A stretch of 23,301 nt of DNA from Atopobiaceae bacterium (GTDB lineage: Bacteria; Actinomycetota; Coriobacteriia; Coriobacteriales; Atopobiaceae). Both the position numbers and the translations under genes were made by a program. Position 1 is the stretch's first letter; each line of letters opens with the position of its first letter. The stretch spans positions 1 through 23,301 of the forward strand of contig JAFWLX010000259.1 in assembly GCA_017510875.1 (NCBI GenBank), read 5' to 3'. The notes under the pieces were generated by a model. The model was not told the DNA's origin and searched no databases. It saw nothing but the letters and a program-made list of their open reading frames with translations. Below are positions 7,966 to 15,518 of the stretch, in pieces.

Positions 7966-8930
7966 GCGAACCCACCTATGCACAGGCACACGATCAGCGC
8001 CAAAACCGAGGTAACGGCCAAGAGCCTACAGGCAGAAACGATGTCTCCCGGCTCGATGGGCCGCGTGTTATCGCCAATAGTGGGTTTGTCGTGCACCACC
8101 CCAAAGTAGCTGGCCGGTCCCGCAAGCTGCACGCCTAGCGCACCGGCGCAGGCTGCCTCGGGGTATCCGGCATTAGGCGAGGCATGTCGACGACTGTCGC
8201 GTCGCAAAATCCGCCATGCTCCTGAGCCATCCAAGCCCACCAGCGGTGCCGCTAGGCACATGAGCAGGGCGGTAAGGCGTGCGGGCACCCAATTGAGAAC
8301 GTCGTCAAGACGTGCCGCAGCTGTCCCAAAGTAGCGATAGCGTTCATTCTTGTAACCCACCATAGAATCCATGGTGTTGGCCGCCTTGTAGAGCACGCCA
8401 CCTACGGCACCAAAAAGCGCCATAAACAGCAGCGGTGCCACCACGCCATCGGAGGCATTCTCGGCTACGGTCTCGACGGCGGCGCGCGTCACGCCAGCCT
8501 CGTCCAGGTTCTGCGTGTCGCGCCCCACGATCATCGACACCGCCTTGCGTGCCTGAGCTAGGCCCTCCTGCAGCAACGCGTCATGTACGCGCATGGCCTC
8601 TATGCGCAGCTGTTTGGCGGCAAGCATCTGATAGCACACAAAGGTCTCGGCGGCAAAGCCAAGCACCGACGAGATGCCATAGGCAAGACGCAGCACCAGC
8701 ATGGCGCAGACACCAGAGATGCCCAGCACGAGCATCACGAGCAGACCTCCCGCAAAGCGAAGCCCCTGTGGCGACTCGTCGCATGCACTGCGCAGCATGC
8801 GTTCCAGCCACGAGATGAGCGAGCCTATGAGCCGTATGATATGCGGCATGCAATACGGATCGCCAAACAGGGCATCAAGTACAAAACCGCAGGCAAGAGC
8901 CACAAGATGCAGGGCAGGCGCAGGTATCAC
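7962..8930 (-). CDS. cbiB: Adenosylcobinamide-phosphate synthase
   Basis: CbiB attaches aminopropanol (phosphate) to adenosylcobyric acid; it is a membrane protein. The 322-residue product begins with a hydrophobic stretch followed by FGDPYCMPHIIRLIG (usually GDPxxxxHPVxxIG) and then WLERMLR. Later it has VSMIVGRDTQNLDEAGV and ETVAENASDGVVAPLLF, both CbiB hallmarks, plus MDSMVGYKNERYRYFG. Hydrophobic segments near residues 60-90 and 295-320 fit a multi-pass protein. It starts with GTG inside the cbiA stop (8927-8930) and overlaps cobD by four bases. Confidence 0.95.
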   Translation of the reverse strand: MIPAPALHLVALACGFVLDALFGDPYCMPHIIRLIGSLISWLERMLRSACDESPQGLRFAGGLLVMLVLGISGVCAMLVLRLAYGISSVLGFAAETFVCYQMLAAKQLRIEAMRVHDALLQEGLAQARKAVSMIVGRDTQNLDEAGVTRAAVETVAENASDGVVAPLLFMALFGAVGGVLYKAANTMDSMVGYKNERYRYFGTAAARLDDVLNWVPARLTALLMCLAAPLVGLDGSGAWRILRRDSRRHASPNAGYPEAACAGALGVQLAGPASYFGVVHDKPTIGDNTRPIEPGDIVSACRLLAVTSVLALIVCLCIGGFA

Positions 8931-10306
8931 AACACACCACCAGCCCTGCCAAAGGCCGCGCAGGCCTGCACAAAGCGTATCGCTGCATCAGGATTTCCAT
9001 ACAGATAGAGATGCGGAAAGCCCGCATGCAGGCTTGGCGTGCTTACCACGCAGTCCCAACCTCGCGAGCTCTGGGGCTTTTGTGCCCAATAGCCGCTTCC
9101 CTCGTGCTCACTTTTCCAGTAGTGAAACTCGTGCGCACGCAAGTGCTCGCCCTTGTGTGCCAGCAAACCGTCTTCACGCGCCGTCAGCTCCACATATCCA
9201 AAGTTGCCCAGCCTCGAGGAGCGGTACGCCCTACCAGGCAGTACACCAACCATGGGCCAAGGCACTCCGCTGTCATCCTCAAGCACCTCGTGCAGATACA
9301 AAAATCCACCGCACTCGGCAATGGCAGGCATACCCTCAGCAAGGGCGGTCCTAATCTGGACTCGCAAAGACGTATTCTCGCTTAGCCGCCGTGCATGAAG
9401 CTCGGGATATCCCCCACACAGATAGAGGCCACTTGTTCCCTCTGGCAAGGCTGTGTCTTCAAGCGGGGAGAAGTATGCAATACGCGCGCCAAGCTCCTCA
9501 AACATCTGAATGGTAGCCGCATAGCAAAAGTCAAAGGCGGCGTCACGCGCCACCGCAATGAGCGGCGCATCCTTGCATGACGCGGGAAGCACGCGAGGAT
9601 CGTAGGCAAGGTACGGAGCGGACCGTGCAATCTGGAGCAGGGCATCTATGTCCACGCACTGCTCCAGGGTGTCGCCAATAAGATGGACGCGATGCTGAAG
9701 GTCAGCAATCTCTTTTGCGCTCACCAGTCCCAAGTGTCGGCTCTCAAAGTGGGCATCCTTCACATGGGGCAGATAGCCAAACACAGAGATGCCCGTCTCA
9801 CGCTCTACCGTCGCCTTCAAAGCCGGATAATAGCCTGCAGACACGCCATTAAGCAGCACACCCTCAATGCAAGATGGTGTACGAAACTGCAGGAAGCCCA
9901 GAATCTCGGCAGCCACCGAAAGGGCACGTCCCCGCCCATCCACCACCAGCAGTACGGGCGTGTTTGTAGCACGGGCCACATCAAAGGACGAAGCATCAGC
10001 AGACTGTGCGATACCGTCGTAGTAACCCATAACGCCCTCGATGACGGTCACGTCACTAGTCTGCGCGCCAACGGCAACCTGCTCACGCACTAGGTTCTCA
10101 TCTGCCAAGAACAGATCGAGATTACGCGAAGGAGCACCCACCACGCGCTCGTGAAACATGGGGTCGATGTAGTCAGGCCCGCATTTGCAGGCCTGGACCC
10201 TAAGGCCCCGGCGCATGAGCGCGTAAATCAGACCACATGCAACCGTGGTCTTGCCCGAACCACTTGACGTTCCCGCAACCATGACCCGTGGCACCACAGC
10301 CTGCAT
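8927..10306 (-). CDS. cbiA: Cobyrinic acid a,c-diamide synthase
   Basis: CbiA amidates the a and c side chains of cob(II)yrinic acid with glutamine and ATP. The 459-residue protein has the P-loop GTSSGSGKTT (residues 12-21), CGPDYIDPMFH, RNLDLFL and VIEGVMGYYDG in the ATP-binding half. The C-terminal amidotransferase half has LYLCGGYPELHA and the nucleophile region AECGGFLYLHE. The ATG at 10306 has a very strong AAGGAGGT site six bases upstream and follows the 386-base non-coding region, so this is the first gene of the second minus-strand operon (cbiA-cbiB-cobD-cbiP-cbiC-GNAT-cobT-cobC). Confidence 0.97.
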   Translation of the reverse strand: MQAVVPRVMVAGTSSGSGKTTVACGLIYALMRRGLRVQACKCGPDYIDPMFHERVVGAPSRNLDLFLADENLVREQVAVGAQTSDVTVIEGVMGYYDGIAQSADASSFDVARATNTPVLLVVDGRGRALSVAAEILGFLQFRTPSCIEGVLLNGVSAGYYPALKATVERETGISVFGYLPHVKDAHFESRHLGLVSAKEIADLQHRVHLIGDTLEQCVDIDALLQIARSAPYLAYDPRVLPASCKDAPLIAVARDAAFDFCYAATIQMFEELGARIAYFSPLEDTALPEGTSGLYLCGGYPELHARRLSENTSLRVQIRTALAEGMPAIAECGGFLYLHEVLEDDSGVPWPMVGVLPGRAYRSSRLGNFGYVELTAREDGLLAHKGEHLRAHEFHYWKSEHEGSGYWAQKPQSSRGWDCVVSTPSLHAGFPHLYLYGNPDAAIRFVQACAAFGRAGGVL

Positions 10307-10692
10307 AGATTACCTCCTTCCCAAAACTGCGTTCAAGCATACGTCAAACCGCAAAGAAAACCTCATGCAAACGCGCCCTTGTTCGTGGGTCCGCGACCCT
10401 CTAAAGCAGCGGTACGACCGTAGAGTCGCACCAAAGGAGCCTTGGTACATGGACAACATCAAAACATCCAGCTTTTTTGTCACGATTTAGTGACAGATTC
10501 GCCGCTCAAAAGCGACTGCCTCGGCGCAACAACTTTTGAGTGGCTTATTTGTCACGAATTGTTGACAGATTTTGCGCTCAAAAGCGATTGGGGCAACGAG
10601 GCACTTTAGGGCGGCCAATTCATCAAAGCTTGTTGATGGATAAACCGGTCAGGGAGATGCCAGCGCTTTCGGACGACTCAATCATATATCTA
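10307..10692 (-). promoter_or_regulatory. Non-coding control region upstream of cbiA
   Basis: No gene is seen in these 386 bases. They hold two tandem palindrome modules (10473-10590, listed separately), a short hairpin GGGTC-CGC-GACCC (10387-10399), a weak hairpin at 10621-10638 (CATCAA paired with TTGATG) that may help end the cbiET transcript, and the strong ribosome site before cbiA. I looked for a cobalamin riboswitch on the minus strand and saw no B12 box. No convincing -35/-10 pair could be fixed. The position makes it the likely promoter region of the cbiA operon. Confidence 0.6.
10473..10590. repeat. Two tandem copies of an operator-like module (72-base period)
   Basis: Copy 1 starts at 10473 and copy 2 at 10545. 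In each, the first 46 bases match closely without gaps (about eight differences). Each copy has an 18-base palindrome: TGTCAC-GATTTA-GTGACA at 10478-10495 (perfect) and TGTCAC-GAATTG-TTGACA at 10550-10567 (one broken pair), so the shared form is TGTCA-N8-TGACA. Each is followed by a small hairpin CGCT-CAAA-AGCG (10503-10514 and 10575-10586). The spacing and position upstream of cbiA suggest paired operators for a dimeric regulator. Confidence 0.7.
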
Positions 10693-11895
10693 TCACGTCC
10701 CCATGCTTATCAGGTACACGGGATTGGCGGCTTTCATGAGATGGTAGCTGCCTGTCTCCACGCTCTTGGTGACGCCAATCTGCACGACCTCCACCTGCTT
10801 GAGGGCAAGGTTGCGCGCGCAGGCAAGCGCATCGCACAGCGTCTCGAGCGTGACGCATGCAATGCATATCCTTACCTGCGGGTTTGCCTGCAGCGCACAG
10901 GTAAGGATGTCATGCAGCCGTCCCGAGGAGCCCCCCACAAACACGCTGTCGGGCTGGGGCAGACCCGCCAAAGCCAAAGGGGCCTCGCCTTCCACAATCC
11001 GCAGGTTAGAGAGAGCAAACCTCTCTTTGTTTGCGCGCAGCAGAGAAAGCGCCTCCGCATCCTTCTCTATGGCCAGCACCAATCCCTCACGTGCAGCCCG
11101 TGCCGCTTCCACCGAGACCGACCCCGTTCCTGCGCCAACATCCCACACCACGCTCTCAGGCCGCAAACGAAGCTTGCAGAGCGCACCCTCGCGCACCTCC
11201 TCTTTGGTCATGGGAACGTGGCCACGCACAAACTCATTGTCGGCAAGATGCGGAGTGGCCATGTCCCGCCTCACGGAGCGAGGATTTTGCACGAGCATCA
11301 CCGACAGCGAGTCAAAGCTCTCTTGCGCAAGCTGCTCGGCCGTACCCCGCACTATGCGCTCGTTCTCGTAAGACAGACGCTCCCCCACAGCAACATGCGT
11401 CTCACCCAAGCCTCGCTCCACAAGCTGCTGGCAGATGCCTTGGGCCGTGGTGGCACCACCCACCAGCACAAAGGTCTTCTCGTGAGACTGCACGGCACCT
11501 ACCACATTGCACATGCGGCCATGCGCCGAGACAACATGTACGTCCTGCCAGGGCGTGCGCAGCTTGGCGCATAGATACGAGAGGGACGATATCCCTGGGA
11601 TGACCTGCACGTCAAAGTCATCCAAATGGGAAAAGAGCGAGGTGGCACCGCTAAAGAAGCCGGTATCCCCGCTCATAACCCCGCCAGCCACACGCTCGGC
11701 ACAGCTCCTAAGCTCTCGCTCGATGTCTGCTGCAGCCACAAGACATACTTTGCGCGCCGGGCTGTCTACCAGAGACGAGATGATCCGATAAGACCCTATG
11801 ATCAGCTCGCATTGCGCGAGCGCAGACTGCGCCTGTACCGTCAGCGTCTGAGGATTGCCCATACCCATGCCAATGACGTACACCTTAGACACCAT
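10693..11895 (-). CDS. cbiET: Fused cobalt-precorrin-7 C5-methyltransferase / cobalt-precorrin-6B C15-methyltransferase (decarboxylating)
   Basis: A 400-residue two-domain enzyme, equivalent to CobL of the aerobic route. Residues 1 to about 205 are CbiE: VYVIGMGMGNP at the start, SGDTGFFSG (75-83) and VIPGISSLSYL (98-108). Residues about 215-400 are CbiT: GHVPMTKEEVRE (225-236), the SAM-binding loop WDVGAGTGSVSVEAAR (251-266) and VFVGGSSG. The two domains methylate C5 and C15 and remove the acetate carboxyl at C12. The ATG at 11895 was chosen because it has a GGAGG site and gives the normal CbiE N-terminus; a start further upstream would add 23 residues that overlap cbiJ. It overlaps the cbiJ end by 11 bases and is the last gene of its operon. 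Confidence 0.95.
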   Translation of the reverse strand: MVSKVYVIGMGMGNPQTLTVQAQSALAQCELIIGSYRIISSLVDSPARKVCLVAAADIERELRSCAERVAGGVMSGDTGFFSGATSLFSHLDDFDVQVIPGISSLSYLCAKLRTPWQDVHVVSAHGRMCNVVGAVQSHEKTFVLVGGATTAQGICQQLVERGLGETHVAVGERLSYENERIVRGTAEQLAQESFDSLSVMLVQNPRSVRRDMATPHLADNEFVRGHVPMTKEEVREGALCKLRLRPESVVWDVGAGTGSVSVEAARAAREGLVLAIEKDAEALSLLRANKERFALSNLRIVEGEAPLALAGLPQPDSVFVGGSSGRLHDILTCALQANPQVRICIACVTLETLCDALACARNLALKQVEVVQIGVTKSVETGSYHLMKAANPVYLISMGT

Positions 11896-12655
11896 AGCGA
11901 TCCTCCAACAGCGCCATTGCCTCCTGAACCAAAACGCCATCATGCTGGGGCGGCCTCTTGACAACCAAAGCCTTCACACCACACTGTTGCGCTGCCTCAA
12001 GCTTCTGCGCAAACCCACCCGCTGAACCCGACTCCTTGGTCACCAAGTATGAAATATCCAGCTCATGCATCAGCGCAGCATTGAGCTCCACAGAAAACGG
12101 ACCCTGCATGGCAACGATATGACTTACGGGAATTCCCAGTGCCTCCACCTTGGCAAGAGAGGCTCCAACAGGGAGGATGCGCACATACAGGCGCTCCGCG
12201 TAATCGGGCAGCCGCCGAGCAAAAGTTTCGAGCTCCTTGGTGCCTGTGGTCAGCAGCACGTTTCCCCTTGTTGTGGCAAGATGGTCCGCAGCCTCACGCA
12301 CGGTGGAAAAGGCCAACACGCCTTCATGTGCCCCGTAAGCAACCTGCTCCTCGCGCACCACACGCACCACATCAAGAGAACAATCGCGCGCCAGCTTGTC
12401 AATGCTGTCAGAGATATGCTCCGCATACGGATGAGTGGCATCAATGACGCAAGAAAAGTCATGCTCTTGCACAAGGCGCATCTTTTCGTTTGCGTCAAGC
12501 GGACCTAAGACCACGCTCACATGATCGTTGCCTTCTACCAGACTTGCCCCATAATCGGTTGCGGTGCATGCCACCACATCGCATGTTCCTCGTGCCGACA
12601 GCCACTCGGCAAGGATGCGCCCCTCAGAGGTGCCCCCAAACAGCAAGACCTCCAT
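11885..12655 (-). CDS. cbiJ: Cobalt-precorrin-6A reductase
   Basis: CbiJ (CobK family) reduces cobalt-precorrin-6A with NAD(P)H. The 256-residue protein begins EVLLFGGTSEGRILAEWL, the typical nucleotide-binding N-terminus, and has CVIDATHPYAEHIS, VLLTTGTKELE, ILPVGASL and AMQGPFSVELNAAL, then LVTKESGSAGG, all CbiJ/CobK signatures. Its ATG directly follows the stop of cbiGH, and its end overlaps cbiET. Length is normal. Confidence 0.95.
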   Translation of the reverse strand: MEVLLFGGTSEGRILAEWLSARGTCDVVACTATDYGASLVEGNDHVSVVLGPLDANEKMRLVQEHDFSCVIDATHPYAEHISDSIDKLARDCSLDVVRVVREEQVAYGAHEGVLAFSTVREAADHLATTRGNVLLTTGTKELETFARRLPDYAERLYVRILPVGASLAKVEALGIPVSHIVAMQGPFSVELNAALMHELDISYLVTKESGSAGGFAQKLEAAQQCGVKALVVKRPPQHDGVLVQEAMALLEDRYGV

Positions 12656-14470
12656 CTAGGCCTCCCTCTGCAGGTATCCGCGCGGAGTCACCATACGCCC
12701 GCCCTTGACAAAGGTCTGGGAGTTGCCCACAAACACGCAGGTGAACATATCAACCTGACGCTCACGTAGCTCGCCGAGCGTCAGCAGCTCGCAACGCTCG
12801 CCCACACGTCCCACATTCTGCGCAAGGCCGCACACGGTGTTGGGATCCTTGTACTCAAGCAGCACATTGCAAGCACGCGCAAGGTGGTTACGACGCTTTT
12901 TTGACCCCGGATTGTAAAGGCTGATGCAAAAGTCCGCCTGAGCGGCCGCGCGAAGGCGCTCTTCTATGAGACTCCAAGGTGTCAAAAGGTCGGAGAGCGA
13001 GATGGAGCACCAGTCATGCATGAGCGGAGCACCTAAAAGTGCCGCGCCCCCATTTGCCGCAGAGACGCCCGGTATCACCTCAATCTCTACACCGTACTCA
13101 TCGGCAAGCTCCAGCAGAAGGCCCGCCATACCGTAGATGCCCGGATCTCCCGAACACACAACCGCAACGCGTTTGCCCTCCGCCGCCATTGCAAGCGCCA
13201 TGCGACAGCGCTGTACCTCACCGCGCATGGGCGTCTCCACAAACTCGGCTCCAGGATACAGGCCACGCACAAGCTCCACGTAGGTCGTGTAGCCCACGAT
13301 AACCTGAGCCCCAGCCAGCGCTTTGTGCGCACGCAAGGTCATGTCGTCAGCCCCGCCAGGACCAAGCCCCACGCAGACAAGAATCTTCTGGTCGAGGGAC
13401 GCATCCTCTCCAGAAGCCTGATCAAAGGAGAGCGAGGGCGGCTGGACGGCCAATGCGCAGGTCACACCAGAGGCGCTACGCTTGCCCAACAGCAAACGCG
13501 CTCCCGCTGCACACGCAGCCCGCTCGCACACGTTTGAGACACCAACCGTCCGCCTTACAAACTCAGACGACGAGAAGTCGCCCTTAACATCTTGTAGCTC
13601 TTGAGCGCTATAGAACAGGAGATCCCACCCTCGCTGTGCAGCAAGTGCGAGCAGCCCGTCTTCTTGGGCCTTGACGTCAATGGTGGCAAGCGCACGCACT
13701 GCCTGAGGGGCAACGTGAGCCTCGGCCAGACACGCATCAACAAGTTGCTGTATATCCTGTGCCGAGGTGCCTCTCTTGCAACCCACGCCCACCGTCACAA
13801 TCTTGGGAACCAAGCGCAGCGTGTGCCCAAACGGCTGCCTATCCGAATCGAGCGAGATAGAGATACCCGTTATGAGGGCATCGTCGTCTCCCTCGTCGAC
13901 AGCTGTCAGTCCAGAGGGAAGCTTTCCCTCTACAGGAAAGTCGCTTGCAAAACCTACCTTCCCACCGTCTAGCAAAAGCACACTCACACGCTTCGCCTCA
14001 GCGCGATCCAAGATGATGCACCCGTTGCGCGACGCCCACTCGTCCACGGCAAAAACCGCATTGACGTCGGTGGCCGTGGTCACAACCGCGCGACACCCAA
14101 GGTGCTGCTCCAGCACGCGTGCAAGGCCATTGGCTCCTCCCACATGTCCGCTCAGCAGGGGTACGGCAAAAGAGGCGGCCTCGTCAAGGCACACCACGGC
14201 AGGATCTTCAAACTTGTCGTGCACATACGGCGCAATGTCCCGCACGGCAATACCACAGGCAGACACAAACAGCAACGCAGCGCCTTGCGCAAAGGACGTG
14301 CGCGTCCAAGAATCGAGGGAATCGTAAGGTTGGACATCCGCCTCATCCGCAAGATGCTTGGGAGCAAACACCTCCACGGCATAGCCCGCCTCGCCCAGCA
14401 AGGTGCGCACACGCAGAGCCGTACCCACACCCCTGCGCGTGAACGCTATGCAGCGCACGTTTGTCAACAC
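12656..14470 (-). CDS. cbiGH: Fused cobalt-precorrin-5A hydrolase / cobalt-precorrin-3 C17-methyltransferase
   Basis: A 604-residue fusion. Residues 1 to about 342 are CbiG, which opens the delta-lactone and releases acetaldehyde: CIAFTRRGVG (7-16), SGHVGGANGLA (107-117) and VGVGCKRGT (227-235). A linker of roughly 20 residues, rich in Ser, Asp and Ala, leads to CbiH (362-604), the ring-contracting C17 methyltransferase: VCVGLGPGGADDMTLRA, CSGDPGIYGMAG, VIPGVSAANGGAALLG, ISLSDLLTPW and SLYNPGSKKR. The GTG at 14470 was chosen because GGAGG lies seven bases upstream and the reading starts with the normal CbiG N-terminus; upstream in-frame starts have no such site. The stop is directly next to the cbiJ ATG. 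CbiG acts after the CbiH and CbiF steps, so the fusion joins non-consecutive steps. Confidence 0.94.
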   Translation of the reverse strand: MLTNVRCIAFTRRGVGTALRVRTLLGEAGYAVEVFAPKHLADEADVQPYDSLDSWTRTSFAQGAALLFVSACGIAVRDIAPYVHDKFEDPAVVCLDEAASFAVPLLSGHVGGANGLARVLEQHLGCRAVVTTATDVNAVFAVDEWASRNGCIILDRAEAKRVSVLLLDGGKVGFASDFPVEGKLPSGLTAVDEGDDDALITGISISLDSDRQPFGHTLRLVPKIVTVGVGCKRGTSAQDIQQLVDACLAEAHVAPQAVRALATIDVKAQEDGLLALAAQRGWDLLFYSAQELQDVKGDFSSSEFVRRTVGVSNVCERAACAAGARLLLGKRSASGVTCALAVQPPSLSFDQASGEDASLDQKILVCVGLGPGGADDMTLRAHKALAGAQVIVGYTTYVELVRGLYPGAEFVETPMRGEVQRCRMALAMAAEGKRVAVVCSGDPGIYGMAGLLLELADEYGVEIEVIPGVSAANGGAALLGAPLMHDWCSISLSDLLTPWSLIEERLRAAAQADFCISLYNPGSKKRRNHLARACNVLLEYKDPNTVCGLAQNVGRVGERCELLTLGELRERQVDMFTCVFVGNSQTFVKGGRMVTPRGYLQREA

Positions 14471-14539
14471 CGCTCGTCCTCCATCCCATACCATACGCAT
14501 AGTCTGTACCCGTCGCACCAAAGTTATGCATCCCTTATT

Positions 14540-14555
14540 AAGGAACTCGTTCCTT
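14540..14555. repeat. 16-bp palindrome between cbiF and cbiGH
   Basis: AAGGAAC-TC-GTTCCTT, a perfect 7-bp inverted repeat with a two-base centre, in the 92-base gap between the cbiF stop (14563) and the cbiGH GTG (14470). The two-base centre is too short for a good RNA loop, so a protein-binding site on DNA is at least as likely as a hairpin. It may mark an internal promoter or operator, or a transcript-processing site. Confidence 0.55.
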
Positions 14556-14562
14556 ACACTAG

Positions 14563-15315
14563 TCACTCTGCCGCACGATACCCATGAGAGAAGCCCGCAT
14601 CGTAGAGCTTGGAGCGCGTTGCGCATGCCTCTAGACAGGCACCTACCACGACAAGGGCGGTCTTGGTCACGTTGTGTTCTGCCCCGCACGCGGCAAGCGT
14701 ACCCACAGTACACCGATAGACGGCCTCATCTGGCCAAGTGGCACGCACCACGATGGCTGCAGGAACCGATGCGTCGACACCACCTGCAAGCAGCTCTTCC
14801 TGTGCTCGCGCGAGCAGGCTCGCAGAAAGAAACAACACCATGGTCGAACCATGGGCCGCCAAGCTTGCAAGGTCCTGGCCCTTGGGCACAGGCGTGCGGC
14901 CCGCCACCCGTGTGACGATAACCGACTGCGAGACTTCGGGAACCGTATACTCGCAACGCAACGCCGCCGATGCACCAAAGAGCGATGACACTCCTGGCAC
15001 CACCTCGTAGGGAATTCCCAAACGGTCCAGCTCGTCCATCTGCTCGCCGTATGCGCCATAGAGTGCCGGGTCGCCTGTGTGCAAGCGCACGCACAGCTTG
15101 CCCTGCCTGTGGGCGTCAGCCAGCACGTCCACCACCTCACCCAATGTCATGCGCGAGGAGTCGTAAATGGCGCAGCTCTCGTCACATAACTCCAGCAGTT
15201 CGGGATTGACCAGCGAACCTGCATAGACCACCACATCTGCCTTGGCAAGCAGCCGCGCACCGCGCACAGTGATGAGGTCGGCCGCACCAGGACCAGCACC
15301 TACAAAGTACACCAT
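14563..15315 (-). CDS. cbiF: Cobalt-precorrin-4 C11-methyltransferase
   Basis: CbiF methylates C11 using S-adenosylmethionine. The 250-residue protein starts MVYFVGAGPGAADLITVRGA (SAM-binding loop) and has VYAGSLVNPELL, MTLGEVVDVLADA, RLHTGDPALYGAYGEQ and VVPGVSSLFGASAAL, all CbiF/CobM hallmarks. The ATG at 15315 has a GGGGAGG site and gives the standard start; the frame is open further upstream through the 15411-15518 repeat, but no start there is supported. The cbiD stop is 145 bases upstream, a larger gap than elsewhere in this operon because of that repeat. Confidence 0.95.
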   Translation of the reverse strand: MVYFVGAGPGAADLITVRGARLLAKADVVVYAGSLVNPELLELCDESCAIYDSSRMTLGEVVDVLADAHRQGKLCVRLHTGDPALYGAYGEQMDELDRLGIPYEVVPGVSSLFGASAALRCEYTVPEVSQSVIVTRVAGRTPVPKGQDLASLAAHGSTMVLFLSASLLARAQEELLAGGVDASVPAAIVVRATWPDEAVYRCTVGTLAACGAEHNVTKTALVVVGACLEACATRSKLYDAGFSHGYRAAE

Positions 15316-15410
15316 CCGTCTCTTACCTCCCCAAGGTGTCGAAGCAAGACAAGCTACGACTTGCACCCAAACGGTCGCTTTCACAGACCGGGCAGCGCGC
15401 TCTTGGCAAT

Positions 15411-15518
15411 CGCGTGGATTGGGGGACCGTCCCCTAGTCCACGCTACACAAGAGCGAGTCTCATCCCGCGTCGTCTTCCCCGCAGCGTGGACTAGGGGAC
15501 GGTCCCTCAATCCACGCG
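15411..15518. repeat. 35-bp inverted repeat with palindromic arms, overlapping the end of cbiD
   Basis: Arms at 15411-15445 and 15484-15518 are inverted copies differing at one base, separated by 38 bases. Each arm is itself nearly palindromic, with outer GCGTGGA/TCCACGC and an inner GGGGAC-N-GTCCC(C/T). A further pair, CGCTCTTG (15398-15405) and CAAGAGCG (15449-15456), flanks the left arm. The right arm lies inside cbiD and codes for about residues 381-393 of CbiD. The core GGGGACNGTCCCC is, from memory, a recurrent palindrome in several Gram-positive genomes. This looks like a small mobile or REP-type repeat that landed at the 3' end of cbiD. Confidence 0.85.

Noticed and set aside
7414..8109. 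A 231-residue plus-strand open frame opposite cobD and cbiB
   Set aside because: It is fully antisense to two well-supported genes and has no recognisable domain.
10473..10590. The two repeats as intrinsic terminators or a CRISPR array
   Set aside because: The T-run lies on the wrong side of the palindrome for a terminator on either strand, and two copies without spacers of fixed length are not an array.
10307..10692. A cobalamin riboswitch upstream of cbiA
   Set aside because: The minus strand was read for the B12 box and the GGTG...AATCC core; neither is present. The palindromes explain the visible structure better.
10540..11574. A 344-residue open frame on the plus strand, starting with GTG inside the control region
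   Set aside because: It is antisense to cbiET for nearly all its length, is rich in His, Arg and Gln with no recognisable motif, and has no ribosome site. It is a G+C-driven shadow of the real gene.
11896..11964. An upstream start for cbiET that adds 23 residues
   Set aside because: The extra residues (rich in Arg and Trp) do not resemble a CbiE N-terminus and lie inside cbiJ; the ATG at 11895 has a GGAGG site.
14471..14713. Upstream extension of cbiGH by 81 residues
   Set aside because: It would run through the palindrome and the end of cbiF with no ribosome site or family match; the GTG at 14470 is well placed.
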